A stretch of DNA of 64,000 nt from Gadus chalcogrammus (GCF_026213295.1 NC_079427.1:33917170-33981169); one strand, 5' to 3'. Positions 1 through 10,673 are shown, counted from the first letter of the stretch. Notes: generated by a model from the sequence alone, not told the origin. Translations and numbers: made by a program.

Positions 1-672
1 GCTCGCTAGTGCACCTGTCATAGCTATGCTGCTGTGTCCTGTTCCCGCCTAACCATTGGTCTCGCTGACAGGGGCGTCGCCGTCAACCTTGGCTTTTCCA
101 CGGAAAAGGTTGGTTAATTTAGCACATTTGGCTGCATCTTGCTCTAAAATTTTTTTCCTTTTCAACCTCAACTTCTGAGCGCCACCCAATTCTCTTGCCT
201 CTCCACCACCTTTTTGACATTTTCGTATTTCTGTGTAACTTCAGTGAGATCAACGAGAAGTACCGGGTAAGTGACCCGGCCGTGTGTCAGGCTGAGCCAA
301 TCAGAAATGACAGACCGCGGAGCAGTCCAAGTTGGGAGGGGCCGTTCGACCACTCGCTTTGGCCGCTCGCTTTGCCCCCATACACTGTGGGGGTGCTCCC
401 CCCTCTAAATTGACAGTAATACATAGGCCCGGTTTCACCGTCAGGCAAGAGCTCCGTTTCGCGCTGTAAGTAAATATCCGGCAGCAGGCCACCCCAAATC
501 ACGGCTTACTTAACTTTTTCATTTTTACATCTTTTACAACAAAAGAAAATATATAGATAAATATAATAAAAATAAAAATAAATCTAAAAGAATTACGGCC
601 GGCCGGCTCGGCCTGAAATCGTCCGGCCGTTTGGGAAATCTCCCGAACCTCCCGATGGCCAGTCCGCCCCTG
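1..672. mobile_element. One end of a hAT-like DNA transposon
   Basis: The sequence ending at 672, read on the - strand, starts CAGGGGCGGACTGG and continues into a GC-rich subterminal stretch with repeated GGCCGG motifs (596-672). CAGGGGCG-type ends are usual for hAT elements. The matching end was not found in the window, so the element is cut off or truncated. No transposase is recognised in 1-600; the only ORFs there are short and do not resemble known families. The end abuts the left arm of the foldback at 673, which suggests insertion at or beside it. The family assignment rests on the terminus alone. Confidence 0.4.
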
Positions 673-1066
673 GTTTTGCGTCTTCTCCATATTGTCCGCC
701 ATCGTACTGCTGCGAGTGCGAAATGCATCCTGGGATTTATAGCGATTGCAAGCACACACGAGCCACCTCCGATGCATGCTTGGTGAAACCATGGAGATCG
801 AGCACGCATCAAGAACACTTCCGGGTTTTACGACAGTACTCGCTTGATGCGTGCTTTGAATTGGAACAGTGCTCGGGCAACGACTGATGACATTTCACGA
901 GTCCACGAGCATACGAGCACGCACAAGTACGCAAATTGAGAAACGGCCATGGTTTCACCAAGCATGCATCGGAGGTGGCTCGTGTGTGCTTGCAATCGCT
1001 ATGAATCCCAGGATGCATTTCGCACTCGCAGCAGTACGATGGCGGACAATATGGAGAAGACGCACA
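673..1066. mobile_element. Foldback MITE with ~117-bp arms
   Basis: The left arm (about 679-794) and right arm (about 946-1063) are near-perfect reverse complements. Both contain the blocks around GCGTCTTCTCCATATTGTCC and CCTCCGATGCATGCTTGG. The central 150 bp (about 795-945, starting GAGATCGAGCACGCATC) recurs alone at 16797-16925. There is no coding capacity. The long arms fit a foldback or MITE; the superfamily is unknown because no clear target duplication was seen. Confidence 0.75.
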
Positions 1067-1282
1067 ACTGTAGCTTAAGTTACTCTTAACTTATATATAT
1101 ATTTATATAATATAATAATAATAATATAAGATAATATATAAATATATATAAAGGACACTAGGACACGCATATCTTTTACATTTTTACTCATTCAGAATAT
1201 TTACATACTATTTGAAAATGAAAGGGGCTGGGATTTTGTTTTATATCATTTGTTTATATTGTTCAGTAGTATATGCCTAAAT
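1067..1282. other. AT-rich spacer, no feature seen
   Basis: This contains a run of TATA/AATATAA sequence (about 1090-1150) and unremarkable AT-rich DNA up to the first CGCCGTAAAA motif. No ORF or recognisable repeat was seen. Confidence 0.5.
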
Positions 1283-1620
1283 GAGGCCGTAAAATGTAGA
1301 AAAACGCCGTAAAATACGCCGTCATGCGCAAAAAAGCGCTGCCTTTTACGCCGCAATTGAGCCTTTCAAGAGCGCGCGTAAAATACGGCGCTTTTGTGCA
1401 CATCACAACGCCGTAAAATACGGCGTTTCTCTAGTATGCTAATAATCTCCGCCCATCTTTTCTCTCAGCCAATGCATTTGAAGTGTTTGCGCCCAATCGC
1501 TGAACAAGACAAGCAGACCAAATCAGTTCAACACAGATCTCCTCTCATTTGGCGTTAGTTGTAGCGTCATATTCATATAGATATATATATTAGTAAATGC
1601 AGTTTCAACGTTGTGATAAC

Positions 1621-1680
1621 CGTGGTCCAATCGATAGAGACGCTTGCTATGTAGGGAAGAGGTTGTCGGATCGAATCCAT
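1621..1680 (+). repeat. tRNA-Arg-like sequence in left TIR of K1
   Basis: The stretch has an A-box-like GTGGTCCAATCGATAGAG and a B-box-like GGATCGAATCC at tRNA spacing. The anticodon-arm region is degenerate (CGCTTGC then a broken 3' half). It resembles eukaryotic tRNA-Arg in its D arm. Copies occur at 13443-13503 and, inverted, near 12668-12735 and 15121-15187. It is a tRNA-derived module of the element, not a functional tRNA gene. Confidence 0.45.
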
Positions 1681-1860
1681 TAATTGTCAGATTTGTGCTT
1701 TTGTCAGATGGTCACGCTTTTATGATCGCAATGCTTTTTAGTCCGTAAGCCAGACCTCCTGTGTTATAAGTTCCAAATTCAGTGCCTTTTTAGTCAGCCT
1801 GCCAGATCATCTAGGTGTCTTGTTACACGCTTTATAAGTTAATTATATTTAAATTATTAC

Positions 1861-2358
1861 TGTCACGACCCCACTGGTATCTAGGGAAAACCGGCTCTCT
1901 GTCTAGGCAGGAGTCGAGACACAAACGTAGTATAACCACAGCTGGTAGGCAACTAGCTTCCGGGGCACGTGTGTGGTGACTCACCTGGGTTCCTGGTGAG
2001 CGCTGGTCCTTCTCTCTCTTGTTATGGGGATAGCCCAAGCGTTGTGGTGAACGGTAGCTGTCTCGTTCAGTTATGGTTTACATGTTTAGACAAACACTTG
2101 ACAAACAAAGACGGTGAAGGGGCGGTCACGTTCCCCCGTTGGACTCCTTAGCTCTGGTGTGTACTGGCATCTGGGTGAATGGCTTTACAAAGTCTTATCC
2201 TGCCGGGGCTGTAACCACTGGCCACCATGCTGTGTGTATATCCACCATCTTGGATCCCCAGGTGACCACAATCGACCAATCAAGGGAGCCACTCCCACCG
2301 TTACCATGACCACCAGTTACCAACCAGCTTAACCTTACCCAACAGTAGGATCGTGACA
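1861..2358 (-). repeat. 3' LTR of the gypsy element
   Basis: The LTR is 498 bp and bounded by TGTCACGA and TCGTGACA, perfect short inverted ends. It is the same length as the copy at 9858-10355. It lies next to the polypurine tract, which makes it the 3' LTR in the element's own orientation. Confidence 0.95.
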
Positions 2359-2372
2359 TTCCTCCCCCCATA
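2359..2372 (-). promoter_or_regulatory. Polypurine tract of the gypsy element
   Basis: On the - strand this reads ATGGGGGGAGGAA directly before the LTR. That is the expected position and composition for the plus-strand primer of an LTR retrotransposon. Confidence 0.8.
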
Positions 2373-2585
2373 AACAAAACAAAAACACTGCCACCTTTAT
2401 TTATTTTTCTCCTACCCTTTTGTGTGTTTTTTTTTTCTAATCTTACCTTTCATTTTTACATTTCCCCAAACTTAACTTCTAACCTAAAATATAACTCAAC
2501 CATTATGTTGAAAACATGAGGATCTTGTAAATAACAAGAGAACCCACTACAAATCCGGTAGACAATATCAGTCGTAAACAAGGTC
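2373..2585. other. Gypsy 3' untranslated stretch
   Basis: This is AT-rich sequence between the RNase H stop and the polypurine tract. No ORF or other feature was seen. Confidence 0.5.
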
Positions 2586-2981
2586 TCACACCCTAGAGAG
2601 AGCATCAGCAATAACGTTGTCCTTGCCAGCTATATGCTTCACCACCAGGTGAAGCATGGTGTAAGGCTGTAATACGAGACCCCAGCGAAATACCCTGGCG
2701 TTAGCACTAGGGAACCTGGCTAAGAAAGCTAGGGGATTATGGTCGGAATAAACCACCACCGCCTGCTCACCTCCCGCAATATAGACCTCAAAATGCCTAA
2801 CTGCTAAGACTAGAGCCAAAGCTTCCTTCTCTATGGTAGAGTACACTCTTTGATGCGAGTTGAGTTTCTTTGAGAAGTACGCCACCGGCCGTTCATAACC
2901 ATCCTCTCCTGTACTTTCTGGGAGGTCTCTCTGAACACAAGTCACTACTGCCTCAGTTACCTCTCCCTTATAAGCTGTCAT
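2586..2981 (-). pseudogene. Gypsy RNase H domain, N-terminally damaged
   Basis: The frame encodes the C-terminal two thirds of a Ty3/gypsy RNase H. Recognisable family signatures are PVAYFSKKLN, YSTIEKEALALVLAVRHF, VYSDHNPL and, at the end, IAGKDNVIADALSR. The family's usual start, with the first catalytic Asp, is not clearly present; the residues before GEDGYERP are divergent. The upstream edge (2981) is the junction with the L2 LINE. Only about 230 bp separate its stop from the 3' LTR, so no integrase follows it. That contrasts with ordinary gypsy elements and fits Gmr1-like order. Confidence 0.85.
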
Positions 2982-3118
2982 GTTGCCATGGCGCCGACGC
3001 GAGTAGGACGCTTATCCAGTAGCTCTGTGCGTGTTGCGTTGTTTTTAGTAATTTAAGTGTGTTTTTATAGACTTTTAACTTTATAAACTATTTATATGTG
3101 TAGATCTATAGATATTAT

Positions 3119-3559
3119 ATGGATACACTGACTTGTCATGGACAGCAAAGCGATGGACATCTTGTTTATTCAAGGGAGAAACTGCTTTCGCTCCAAACAA
3201 TGGGACGTAACGGCTTTTTCCACCCCATACCTGCGGAGCTGAGGAGGAGGCGCCGAGGCTGCAGAGCCGGAGCGAAGGTGAAGGCTAGGCTAGCGGCTAA
3301 GCGGTGGAAGTACAAGCCCTCGGTTCCGTCGATAGTGATGGGGAATGTGAACTGTTTGACCAACAAGACGGACGAGCTGGCTGCCCTTGTGAGGACGGAC
3401 AAGACGTTCAGGGAGTGCAGCTTACTTTGCCTCTCTGAAACCTGGCTAACCCAGAACATCCCGGACGCTAATGTGGATCTACCTGGATTCACCACAGTGA
3501 GAGCCGACTCGCGCTGTTTATCAACAACAGATGGTGCAACCAGGGGCATGTTACGGTGA
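3119..3559 (+). pseudogene. L2 LINE endonuclease, N-terminal part
   Basis: The frame begins with a basic region typical of these LINEs (RREKLLSLQ-like, then PAELRRRRRGCRAGAK). It continues into the endonuclease with an MGNVNCLTNKTDEL segment and LLCLSETWL, which holds the conserved E of the ETWL motif. The reading then ends in a wrong frame around 3500-3559. The expected glycine-rich segment before the F-I-N-N-R-W motif is missing, and the sense frame continues in the ORF from 3556. The cause is a short deletion plus frameshift. Confidence 0.8.
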
Positions 3560-6105
3560 AGGAAATCGTGTGCGACCAAGACATCGAGCTGCTTGCGGTA
3601 GGTCTCAGACCGTACTACATACCAAGAGAGTTCTCCCACGCCATCGCTGTTGTTGTTTACATCTCTCCGCGGGCGCACGCAGAGACCGTGTGTGACGTCA
3701 TACATTCAACAATCGCGAGACTGCAAACACAACACCCAGACGCATTCATCGCTGTCTCCGGGGATTTCAACCATGTGATACTGGACTCCACATTGCCAGA
3801 CTTTCACCAGTTTGTAAGCTGCCCCACCAGGAAGAACAGGACATTAGACCTCCTGTATGCCAACGTGAGGGAAGCTTACACTGCCACTCCTCTGCCCCCA
3901 CTGGGAAAGTCTGACCATAACCTGGTCCTGCTCTTGCCACAGTACAAAGCACAGATCCAGAGACAGTCTACGACCAAACGCTCCTTCAGGAAATGGTCTC
4001 CTGAAGCAGCAGAGGCTCTGAGGGACTGCTTTGAATGTACTGACTGGAGCGTGCTGCAGGGAGCACATGGTGAGGACATAGAGGGGGTCACACACTGCAC
4101 TACTGACTACCTGAACTTCTGTATGGACGTTGTGGTCCCTATCAAAACAGTACGCTGCTTCCCCAACAACAAGCCCTGGATCACCAGTAATGTCAAGGAC
4201 ATCCTGAACAGGAAGAAGAGGGCATTCAAGGAAGGTGACAGAGACGAGCTGAAGCGCATACAGGTGGAACTCAAGGTCCAACTGAGAGAGGCGAAGGAGG
4301 AATACAGAAGGAAGGTAGAACAGAAGCTGCAGCATAACAACATGAGGGAGGTCTGGTATGGCATGAAAACCATCACAGGCTGCAAGAAGAAGGGCAGCAT
4401 CACAGGAGAGGGGGATGCTGGAAGAGCAAACCAGCTAAACCTGTTTTTTAACAGGTTTGACACTCCAGCTCCCACAACCAGCGATGGTCCACTTCACACC
4501 CACACCATGTCCATCACCTCCCCCAATTCCACCACCTCAGACTGCAGACCACCCCCACCCTCCAATCCAATGGACAGTTCAACCCCCCTCCACACCACCA
4601 TCACCAAGGATCAGGTGAGCAGAGAGCTGAGGAGGCTTCATCCAAGGAAAGCAGCAGGCCCGGACAGAGTCTGTCCAAGGATGCTTAAAGCCTGTTCTGC
4701 TGAACTGGGGGAGCCACTCCAGCATGTCTTCAACCTGAGCCTGCAGCTGTGGAGGGTCCCAATGCTCTGGAAGACTTCATGTCTCATCCCGGTTCCTAAG
4801 AAAAAACACCCCAGGGAGCCGGGTGACTTCAGACCAGTAGCACTGACATCACATATTATGAAGACATTTGAACGGCTGTTGCTCCATGTCCTTAGACCCC
4901 AGGTCCACCACGCACTAGATCCACTGCAGTTTGGATACCAGGAGAAGGTGGGCGTGGAGGATGCCATCCTCTATCTGCTCCATAGGGCCCACTCTCATCT
5001 GGACAGGGAGAGCGGCGCTGTGAGGATCGCGTTTTTTGATTTCTCCAGCGCCTTCAACACCATCCGGCCCCTCCTGCAGAGAGACAAGCTGACAGAGATG
5101 AGAGTGGACCCACTCCTGGTTACATGGATTACGTACTAACTCACAGAGAGACAACAATACGTTAGACTGAAGGGCTGCACGTCAGACACTGTGGTCAGCA
5201 GCACCGGAGCACCACAAGGCACCGTGCTCTCTCCCGTCCTCTTCACCTTGTATACATCCGACTTCCAGCATAACTCTGGGCTCTGCCATGTGCAGAAATA
5301 CTCAGACGACACTGCGATAGTTGGCTGCATCAAGGATGGAAGGGAGGGGGAGTACAGGAGCCTGGTTGAGGACTTTGTGAGATGGTGCAGGTCCAACCAT
5401 CTGCAGCTGAACTCCTCCAAGACCAAGGAGATGGTGGTGGACTTCAGAAGGAAGAAACCACATCTCCTACCCGTGTCCATCGAGGGGGTCGATGTGGAGG
5501 TGGTCAGGACCTATAAATATCTGGGACTGCAGCTGGACGACAAGCTGGACTGGACAGCAAATATGGAAGCTTTATACAGGAAAGGGCAGAGCCGTCTGTA
5601 CTTCCTGAGAAGGCTGGGGTCTTTCAACATCTGCAAAAAACTACTGCAGATGTTTTACCAGTCTGTGGTGGCCAGCGTGCTCTTTTATGCTGTGGTTTGC
5701 TGGGGGGGAAGCAGCAGGAGGAGAGACGCTGGTCGAATGGACAGACTGGTGAGGAGTGCTGGCTCAGTAGTGGGAACAGAGCTGGACTCTCTGGTGACAG
5801 TGGCAGAGAGAAGGACCCTTGACAAACTGCTGTCCATCCTGGACAACACCCACCACCCTCTGCATGACACCTTCACCAGGCAGAGGAGTGTTTTCAGTGG
5901 CCGACTGCTGTCCCAGTCCAGCTCCACTAAAAAACTATTTTGTCCCCCTGGCCATCAGACTGTACAACAGCTCCCAGTAAAGGCAGGGAGGACAATAGAT
6001 AACAACAATGGACATTTTATTTATTTATATTTATTTATATCTGTATTTTTGCACATCCATCTGCACTGTTTTTATGTGTGTTTTCGGCTGCTACTGGATA
6101 CTTGA
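3556..6105 (+). pseudogene. L2 LINE endonuclease C-terminus and reverse transcriptase
   Basis: One reading frame runs from 3556 to 6105, broken only by a TAA at 5137-5139. It holds the endonuclease end (SGDFNHVIL; SDHNLVLL with the catalytic DH) and a basic linker. The reverse transcriptase follows, with HPRKAAGPDRVCPRMLKA, ALTSHIMKTFERLLL, FFDFSSAFNTI (first Asp), GAPQGTVLSP and YSDDTAIVG (catalytic DD). The thumb region then includes KTKEMVVDFRRKK and YKYLGLQLDDKLDW. The last ~60 residues look shifted near 5930. The family is abundant in fish. The copy is nearly full length but inactive because of the stop and the upstream frameshift. Confidence 0.88.
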
Positions 6106-6138
6106 ATTTCCCCCGGGATTAATAAAGTATATATCTAT

Positions 6139-7140
6139 CTATCTATCTATGGCATTAATGTGACACAGTCGGGTCTTAGACCGCCTCTCTGGGGTACCAA
6201 CAACGTAGTTGAGGTCCCCGACCTTCCTCAAGACCCTGTAAGGACCAGCAAACATTGGACCTAACGGTCCCCGTGGTCCTGCTCCTAAAACTAAGACCAA
6301 ATCACCTGGATCAAAAACACGGCACACCGCCTTGCGGTCATACCTGGCCTTCATGCAAGCTTTAGCCCCAGCTAAATTCTTGGAGGCAACATCACACGCC
6401 AACTGTAGTCGACCCCGCATTAATGAAACATAATCTAGCACATCACCGGGAGGTGCTGGCCGAATAATTTTTTCCCGCAAGAGCTGTAATGGCCCACGAA
6501 CTTCATGTCCAAAAACTAATTCAAATGGGCTAAAACCCAAGGATTCAGTGGGGGCGTCCCTAACTACGAACAACAGAAACGGGATGGCCTCATCCCACTC
6601 TTTAGGTTGACTCTCAACGAAGGCCCGTATCATGGTCTTTAAGGTTCCATGAAACCGTTCAATGGCCCCCTGAGACTGTGGGTGAGAAGGTGAAGAATGC
6701 TTGACCACCACATTCAACTCGGACAAAACCTGATGAAAAAGTTTGGCTGTAAAGTTGGAGCCCCTATCAGATTGAATAGAGCGGGGCAAACCAACCCATG
6801 CAAAGAACTTAAGCAAATGTTCCACGATTACTTTTGTCTTAATGTTACGTAGTGGAATAGCTTCCGGATACCTTGTGGCGGTATCCAATATAGTCAACAG
6901 GTATTCATTTCCCTTCTTGGTTTTCGGTAAGGGCCCAACACAGTCAATCATTATCTCAGCAAAGGGCTCCCGTACCACAGGGAAAGGAGAAACTGGCGGC
7001 TTACTGCCCTGTTTTCCCACCACCTGACAGGTGTGGCACCGACGACAAAACTCCTTTACGTCCTTGCGTAACCCTGGCCAATAAAATTGCCTGCTTACCT
7101 TGGCTAGGGTCTTTTAAAACCCAAATGGCCCCCGAATAAA
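6139..7140 (-). pseudogene. Gypsy integrase: H2C2, DDE core and GPY/F-like tail
   Basis: The open part is 6139-7023. It starts after the zinc-binding C-H-T-C of the H2C2 module (about 7030-7060). The DDE core has MIDCVGPLPKTKKG (first D), SDRGSNFTAKLF (second D) and SHPQSQGAIERFHGTLK (E). A FELVFGHEVRGPL segment follows, then a GPY/F-like module with FAGPYRVLRKVGDLNYVV. It ends at CHINAID exactly where the LINE tail begins. Upstream, a frameshift near 7115 separates it from the N-terminal H2C2 half at 7104-7319. Integrase follows the protease with no RT between them. Confidence 0.9.
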
Positions 7141-7319
7141 GGGCCATGTGCCATGTGGAGCACTTCTCCACGGTAAGAATGTGGTAGCACAATCTGTTCA
7201 TAACTGGCCCAGTCCTTACTAGCAGGTCTACTGGCTGGCCTCCATTTCCTAAACAGAATCCCCTTTCTCACAAAGTAACCTGTTGCCACGTCGTCACTCT
7301 CTCTAGCAGACGTTGCCAC
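7104..7319 (-). pseudogene. Gypsy integrase N-terminal zinc-binding half
   Basis: The frame contains the lead-in YFVRKGILFRKWRP and VLPHSYRGEVLHMAHGPLFGGHLG. The H...H half of the H2C2 zinc-binding motif lies in MAHG...GGHLG. It reads out of frame at about 7115 into the main integrase ORF. It overlaps the end of the upstream protease-linker frame by about 50 bp. Confidence 0.8.
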
Positions 7320-8387
7320 TTTAACTGCATACTCAAGGGAAGCTCCTGAACGAACGTGGGTTGGCTTACCTCTAGAGCCCTAGACATCTCAGAACGGCTA
7401 ACAACCCCTCTGGCATCTGACTCTGCAACATCATCACCACCGACCTCAGATGGCAACACCACCTCTGTCACCTCAGCACTCCGTAAACTCTGGGACGTCC
7501 CTATTTCGGCAGCTATATCACTGATAGGCTCTCTGACCCCCTTTAGAACGCCAGAGGTCAACCACTGAGGGAAGACAGTGTCACACAGATCCACCATTGG
7601 CTCCTCAACAACCAAGGGTGATGACAGGGCACCGGGAGCTGGTGCACCAACAGCTAGCTTTTCCCTAGCCTGAGCTCGAGTGACCACACATGAGGTAAAA
7701 ACCTCTGGAAACTCTACCTCCATCTCCTTCATTTCAACCGGGTAGACTGGGCAGTCTACAACCTCTGGGTTGACCCTAGTCCCTGCTATGTCGTTTCCCA
7801 GCAGCAAATCAATACCCCTCACTGGGAGACTGTTCACCTCAGCAACCTCAACACATGCTGAAACTAACTGATTTGAGATGTATATGGTAGATAGGTGCAT
7901 GCACGTAGCCACCACCTACACCATGCACCAATACATATCTGCCTGTGAATGAGGCAGGTGGAAGATCCACCACTCCTTTACACAACAGGGTTTGAACTGC
8001 CCCCGTGTCACGCAGAATTGTTACTGGCACCTGAAGACCCTCCTGAGACACTGCCACTGTCCCTTCCGAAGTGAACCCTTCATAACCCTCCAGGTCACTG
8101 GTAATACCGCTGCCAGAAGACACCAGTGCCACCGGCCTACCTGAGCTCTCAAACCGGGACCTCAGACCAGGACATTGATTCTTCTTATGCCCCTTCTTAT
8201 TGCACCGGAAACACAGCATTTCCAAAGGGGATGTATAGCCTCGACCAAAAGATTGGGCACTCCTTGACTGCTGTTCACCACTAAATGAGTCAACTGGCCT
8301 TCTCCTGCCTACTTCACTTGTGAACCTCTTGCCATGAATCACTTCATAGTTATCTGCAAGCTCAGCCGCTTCTCGTGGAGATTTCAC
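7268..8387 (-). pseudogene. Gypsy nucleocapsid knuckle, protease and linker
   Basis: This covers two overlapping frames, 7848-8387 and 7268-7915. The first has a CCHC knuckle CFRCNKKGHKKNQCP, a linker and the protease active site ILRDTGAVQTLL (DTG). A flap-like stretch rich in Gly follows (VHGVGGGYVHAP). A frameshift near 7880 leads to the second frame, with the C-terminal protease signature GIDLLLGNDIAG and about 180 residues of acidic linker running into integrase. The upstream edge (8387) was separated from gag by the MITE at 8402-8675. Confidence 0.87.
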
Positions 8388-8401
8388 TGCCCGTTCATTA
8401 A

Positions 8402-8675
8402 AGGGGACTTATTATACCACCAGGTTTGAGTGTGATTAGCCTTACAAGCCGTTTCGAAAATCTGCCTAATATGACATCACTAGTGGGTGTGTCCACCTAG
8501 ATCTGTGCTGGATAGATGAGCAATGTTTACTTCAGTCCACTGGGTAGGCTGGTAGATAGATCTATCCAGCACAGATCTAGGTGGACACACCCACTAGTGA
8601 TGTCATATTAGGCAGATTTTCGAAACGGCTTGTAAGGCTAATCACACTCACACCTGGTGGTATAATAAGTCCCCT
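8402..8675. mobile_element. TTAA-flanked MITE in the gypsy gag
   Basis: The element is 274 bp with near-perfect inverted arms of about 115 bp, starting AGGGGACTTATTATACCACC. TTAA is duplicated at 8398-8401 and 8676-8679. TTAA targets point to piggyBac or Kolobok. Arm identity is high and it sits in a young host element, so it moved recently. It splits the gag frame between capsid and nucleocapsid. Confidence 0.9.
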
Positions 8676-8679
8676 TTAA

Positions 8680-9474
8680 GATAAATTTCTACTTCCCTGG
8701 AAACACTAGCTTTAAACTGTTCCAACAAGACTAAGGCCCTTAGCGCTGAATAATCAAAGGCTTCCCAGGAGTTAAGCCAGCGATCAATAGCTATTTCCTG
8801 GTTCTGCCAGAAGTCTAGATAGGTTTCGCCAGGCTACCGCCTTAGCTCCCTAAACCTAAGTCTATAGGCTTCAGGCACACTTCCATAGGCCTCTAACACA
8901 GCCTTCCTGAGTGAATCATACTCCAGACCCAACCGACAGTCTAGAGCAGCTACCGCCCTCTGTGCTTTACCAGTCATTACACTCTGTACAAGCAGAGGCC
9001 ACTTTTCCTTTGGCCACTTTCTCAAACATTTCGAAAAAGATATCCACTGCGTCTTCCTTAAAGACAGGCATGAATCTACGGTCCCTACCTAAATCAAAAC
9101 CTGAGCCCCTGTTTTCAGCATGCCTACCGGTAGTGAAGGCCAACTTTTCCACCTCCAACCTAACCAACCTCTCTGAGTGTGCATAAGCTGCTTCTCTTTC
9201 CACTCTCTCACTCTGAAGAGTAGCTAACCGCTCCTCTTTCTCAGTCTGGAGTGTAGCTTGCCCTTGTTGTTCCAACCACAGCTCTTCCAGGTTTAACTCC
9301 CTAGTCAAGTAGGCCACTATTGCTGGTTTCCTGATAACTTTAGCTAACTCAATATCCTCAACTCCAGCCAAGGAGATGAGCTGCTCTTTCGTTAGCCTCC
9401 TGAACTGGTCACGCGTCAGACCCACGCACCCTTCAGAGAGATCCACTTGTGCGGACGCCATACTGACTACCCTG
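8680..9474 (-). pseudogene. Gypsy gag (capsid region), frameshifted
   Basis: The likely start is the Met at about 9460, just inside the LTR-leader (reads MASAQVDLSEG). It is followed by a Lys/Glu-rich segment (EQLISLAGVEDIELAKV) and a coiled-coil-like Glu/Arg stretch (EKEERLATLQSERVERE). The capsid-like part reads FMPVFKEDAVDIFFEMFEKVA. A frameshift near 9010 leads to KWPLLVQSVMTGKAQRAVAAL and YRLRFRELRR. A stop and further sense sequence up to the MITE follow. Domain type and position fit gypsy gag of the fish kind with a SCAN-like fold. Confidence 0.8.
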
Positions 9475-9830
9475 ACACAACCAAACAATAGTTTCCTCTG
9501 TAGCAACCCACTACAAACAATACCCACAAGTGATCTCTTCAATGCTAAACCTAGCTACATGTAGCTAACAACCACAATCCTTAAGCTAGTTTGCAAATCA
9601 TCACAAATCACCACAGCCCTAGCTTTCCAAGCTGGCTATCCAAGCTGGCTAACTACCGTTCTTTACATACTCAAGGATCAGTTTACATGAGAACCTGATA
9701 CAGAGTGGCTAATCCACCCTTAGCCATGTGCTCCTCAAATGCTAACAGCACATAACTTTTAATGAGCTGAATACAACTCCCGTATCGCTTCTCTCGCCAA
9801 CAGATTGCCTGCCTGTAATACTCGCTAGTC
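9475..9830. other. Gypsy 5' leader
   Basis: This is the untranslated leader between the primer-binding site and gag, about 350 bp. It has short repeated CAAGCTGGCTA-like blocks at about 9625-9655. No coding sequence is recognised. Confidence 0.5.
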
Positions 9831-9854
9831 AAAATCCTCGGACGAGCAACCCAA
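9831..9854 (-). promoter_or_regulatory. Primer-binding site of the gypsy element (tRNA-Pro-like, degenerate)
   Basis: On the - strand, just after the LTR, the sequence TGGGTTGCTCGTCCGAGGA resembles the tRNA-Pro complement TGGGGGCTCGTCCGGGAT, which is seen exactly at 62519-62536. The match is imperfect, so the primer assignment is tentative. Confidence 0.5.
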
Positions 9855-9857
9855 TTA

Positions 9858-10355
9858 TGTCACGACCCCACTGGTATCTAGGGAAAACCAGCTCTCTGTC
9901 TAGGCAGGAGTCGAGGCACATACGTAGTATAACCACAGCTGGTAGGCAACTAGCTTCCGGGGCACGTGTGTAGTGACTCACCTGGGTTCCTGGTGAGTGC
10001 TGGTCCTTCTCTCTCTTGTTATGGGGATAGCCCAAGCGTTGTGGTGAACGGTAGCTGTCTCGTTCAGTTATGGTTTACATGTTTAGACAAACACTAGACA
10101 AACAAAGACGGTGAAGGGGCGGTCACGTTCCCCCGTTGGACTCCTTAGCTCTGGTGTGTACTGGCATCTGGGTGAATGGCTTTACAAAGTCTTATCCTCC
10201 CGGGGCTGTAACCACTGGCCACCATGCTGTGTGTATATCCACCATCTTGGATCCCCAGGTGACCACAATCAACCAATCAAGGGAGCCACTCCCACCGTTA
10301 CCATGACCACCAGTTACCAACCAGCTTAACCTTACCCAACAGTAGGATCGTGACA
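9858..10355 (-). repeat. 5' LTR of the gypsy element
   Basis: The LTR is 498 bp, starts TGTCACGACCCC and ends GATCGTGACA. Comparison with the copy at 1861-2358 by eye gives about eight substitutions and no length change. Confidence 0.95.
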
Positions 10356-10510
10356 TTACAGCCATGGAGCCTTTATTTTCCCGGAGTTATCGTAACATCC
10401 TCTCTTGTTCAATCGATATAAATACACAGTGGAAAGGAGTCAGAGGGAGCCATAGAGAGAGACACTGATGGACTGGGGAGCCATGCTCTAACAACGTTCA
10501 GAGGCTTGTA
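10356..10510 (+). repeat. Block J copy 1 (ACCATGGAGCCTTTATTTTC family)
   Basis: This block also contains TCGATATAAATACACAGTGG and GGAGCCATAGAGAGAGACAC. Related copies lie at 13683-13850 in K2, 46800-46990 (+) and 33593-33790 (-), the last two in block B of the giant palindrome. It therefore links the K family with that palindrome. Confidence 0.75.
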
Positions 10511-10526
10511 AACAGTCTACTGAGTC

Positions 10527-10672
<146 letters not shown>

Positions 10673-10673
<1 letters not shown>

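Larger units (their letters stand above)
2982..6150 (+). mobile_element. L2-type (Maui-like) LINE inserted in the gypsy element
   Basis: This is a non-LTR retrotransposon of about 3.2 kb with endonuclease and reverse transcriptase reading frames. It ends in TTAATAAAGTATATATC followed by (ATCT)n, the tail type of fish L2/Maui LINEs. The 3' junction falls just after the integrase frame (6151) and the 5' junction beside RNase H (2981). No target duplication was seen, and the gypsy RT between those domains is absent. Insertion with deletion, or later recombination, is therefore likely. Damage includes a lost segment or frameshift near 3540 and an in-frame stop at 5137-5139. Confidence 0.88.
1861..10355 (-). 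mobile_element. Ty3/gypsy LTR retrotransposon, Gmr1-like domain order
   Basis: Two 498-bp LTRs flank an internal region coding on the - strand. They differ at about eight sites by eye, so the insertion is fairly young. The target duplication is TTAC (1857-1860 and 10356-10359), possibly 5 bp with a shared A. The empty site AAATTATTACAACCATGG survives in K2 at 13675-13692. In transcription order the domains are gag, a CCHC knuckle, protease, integrase with a GPY/F-like tail, then an L2 LINE insertion, then RNase H, a polypurine tract and the 3' LTR. Integrase upstream of RNase H is the order known for Gmr1-like gypsy elements. Reverse transcriptase is missing. Stops and frameshifts show the copy is dead. 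Confidence 0.93.

Noticed and set aside
1621..1680. Functional tRNA-Arg gene
   Set aside because: The anticodon arm does not pair, the acceptor stem is missing, and the module repeats in every K terminus.
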